A DNA stretch of 6,855 nt. Source: Candidatus Sumerlaeota bacterium. GTDB taxonomy: Bacteria > Sumerlaeota > Sumerlaeia > SLMS01. Every line of letters begins with the position of its first letter. Position 1 is the first letter of the stretch. The notes beneath the pieces were generated by a model. The model had not been told where the DNA came from, searched no databases, and saw only the letters and a program-made list of their open reading frames with translations. Where the stretch lies: positions 1-6,855 of the forward strand of contig JADZDZ010000106.1 of assembly GCA_020850785.1 (NCBI GenBank). The letters run 5' to 3'. The position numbers and the translations under genes were made by a program. Below, piece by piece: positions 6,647 through 6,855 of this stretch.

Positions 6647-6855
6647 TGAACCTGCTTCGCGAATGGGGTAGTCACACGGAAAGCCCCTTCGCGAAGGCGG
6701 TTGCCGCGCGCGGTTCCGCCGTGATCGACCTGATCACGGCGAGTCCGAACGAGAATGATTTCGCCGTGGACGAGGCAATGCTTCGCGCCGTCATTGATGA
6801 GGCGATGACGCAGCGCCATGTGCGGTCATACGCGCCCGTTGCCAGCGGTCAGATC
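6646..6855 (+). CDS. PLP-dependent class I/II aminotransferase, N-terminal part (3'-truncated)
   Basis: The frame opens at the ATG at 6646, which shares its A with the peptidase stop, and stays open for 70 codons to the window end. The protein begins MNLLREWGSHTESPFAKAVA. It then shows GSAVIDLITASPNENDF, the usual 'vidL..g.P' opening of fold-type I aminotransferases, a helix with AMLRAVIDEA, and finally RSYAPVASGQ, which corresponds to the 'Y.p..G...lR' segment before the AIA helix. This supports an aspartate/aromatic-type aminotransferase of the broad AspC/COG0436 class, cytoplasmic, transferring amino groups between an amino acid and a 2-oxoacid. The PLP lysine and most diagnostic residues are outside the window, so subfamily and substrate are open. 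No good Shine-Dalgarno is visible upstream, which fits reinitiation from the peptidase stop. Its first 100 bp carry two TTCGCGAA palindromes and a 10-bp perfect hairpin. Confidence 0.78.
   Translation, partial: MNLLREWGSHTESPFAKAVAARGSAVIDLITASPNENDFAVDEAMLRAVIDEAMTQRHVRSYAPVASGQI
6656..6697. repeat. Two copies of the palindrome TTCGCGAA near the aminotransferase start
   Basis: TTCGCGAA is at 6656-6663 and 6688-6695, offset by 32 bp (about three helical turns). The second copy is embedded in a 12-bp perfect palindrome, CCTTCGCGAAGG (6686-6697). Both lie within the first 17 codons of the aminotransferase and encode unrelated residues, so protein constraint does not explain the match. Function is unknown and chance in a GC-rich region is possible. 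Confidence 0.45.
6717..6741. repeat. 10-bp perfect inverted repeat inside the aminotransferase gene
   Basis: CGCCGTGATC (6717-6726) and GATCACGGCG (6732-6741) are exact reverse complements around the 5-nt loop GACCT, making a strong potential hairpin 71-96 nt into the gene. It spans the codons for SAVIDLITAS. No T-run follows, so it is not a standard terminator. Confidence 0.6.

Overview
This window reads as a densely packed, moderately GC-rich bacterial chromosome segment. It holds six protein genes, two of them cut by the window edges, and no RNA genes, insertion sequences, CRISPR arrays or phage genes that I can recognise. The alkaline phosphatase has a Sec signal peptide ending in ANA, there are several Shine-Dalgarno sites (AGGA, AGGAG, AGGAGG), and the membrane enzymes are of bacterial type. 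Together these point to a Gram-negative-like bacterium. The mix of a PafA-type phosphatase, a divergent type II NADH dehydrogenase and an M55 peptidase would fit an environmental or candidate-phylum lineage (for example around PVC/FCB, Hydrogenedentes or Sumerlaeota), but this placement is only an impression.

Layout. (1) Positions 2-622, plus strand: the C-terminal part of a class II glutamine amidotransferase (DUG3/YafJ/EgtC-like), its N-terminus lost at the window edge. (2) Positions 609-2333, minus strand: an exported PafA-like alkaline phosphatase with every expected metal and catalytic residue; it converges on gene 1 and overlaps it by 14 bp. (3) Positions 2401-4365, minus strand: a polytopic GT-C-like (GT39/PMT-like) glycosyltransferase, upstream of and co-directional with the phosphatase, separated by 67 bp that contain a 12-bp direct repeat. 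(4) A 76-bp divergent intergenic region. (5) Positions 4442-5764, plus strand: type II NADH:quinone oxidoreductase. (6) Positions 5828-6646, plus strand: M55 D-aminopeptidase (DppA-like). (7) Positions 6646-6855, plus strand: the N-terminus of a class I/II PLP aminotransferase, continuing past the window.

How the genes fit together. The last three genes look like one transcription unit: 63 bp separate the dehydrogenase from the peptidase, and the peptidase stop overlaps the aminotransferase start as TGATG. A plausible but unproven reading is peptide or amino-acid catabolism (M55 peptidase, then aminotransferase) placed beside a respiratory NADH oxidase. A 9-bp perfect hairpin covers the peptidase ribosome binding site, and a 10-bp perfect hairpin lies just inside the aminotransferase gene, so this unit may be controlled after transcription. 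The phosphatase and glycosyltransferase form a separate minus-strand cell-envelope pair.

I found no convincing new multi-gene system. The most interesting points are the hairpin over the M55 ribosome binding site, the spaced direct repeat ahead of the phosphatase, and altered cofactor and quinone motifs in the dehydrogenase.
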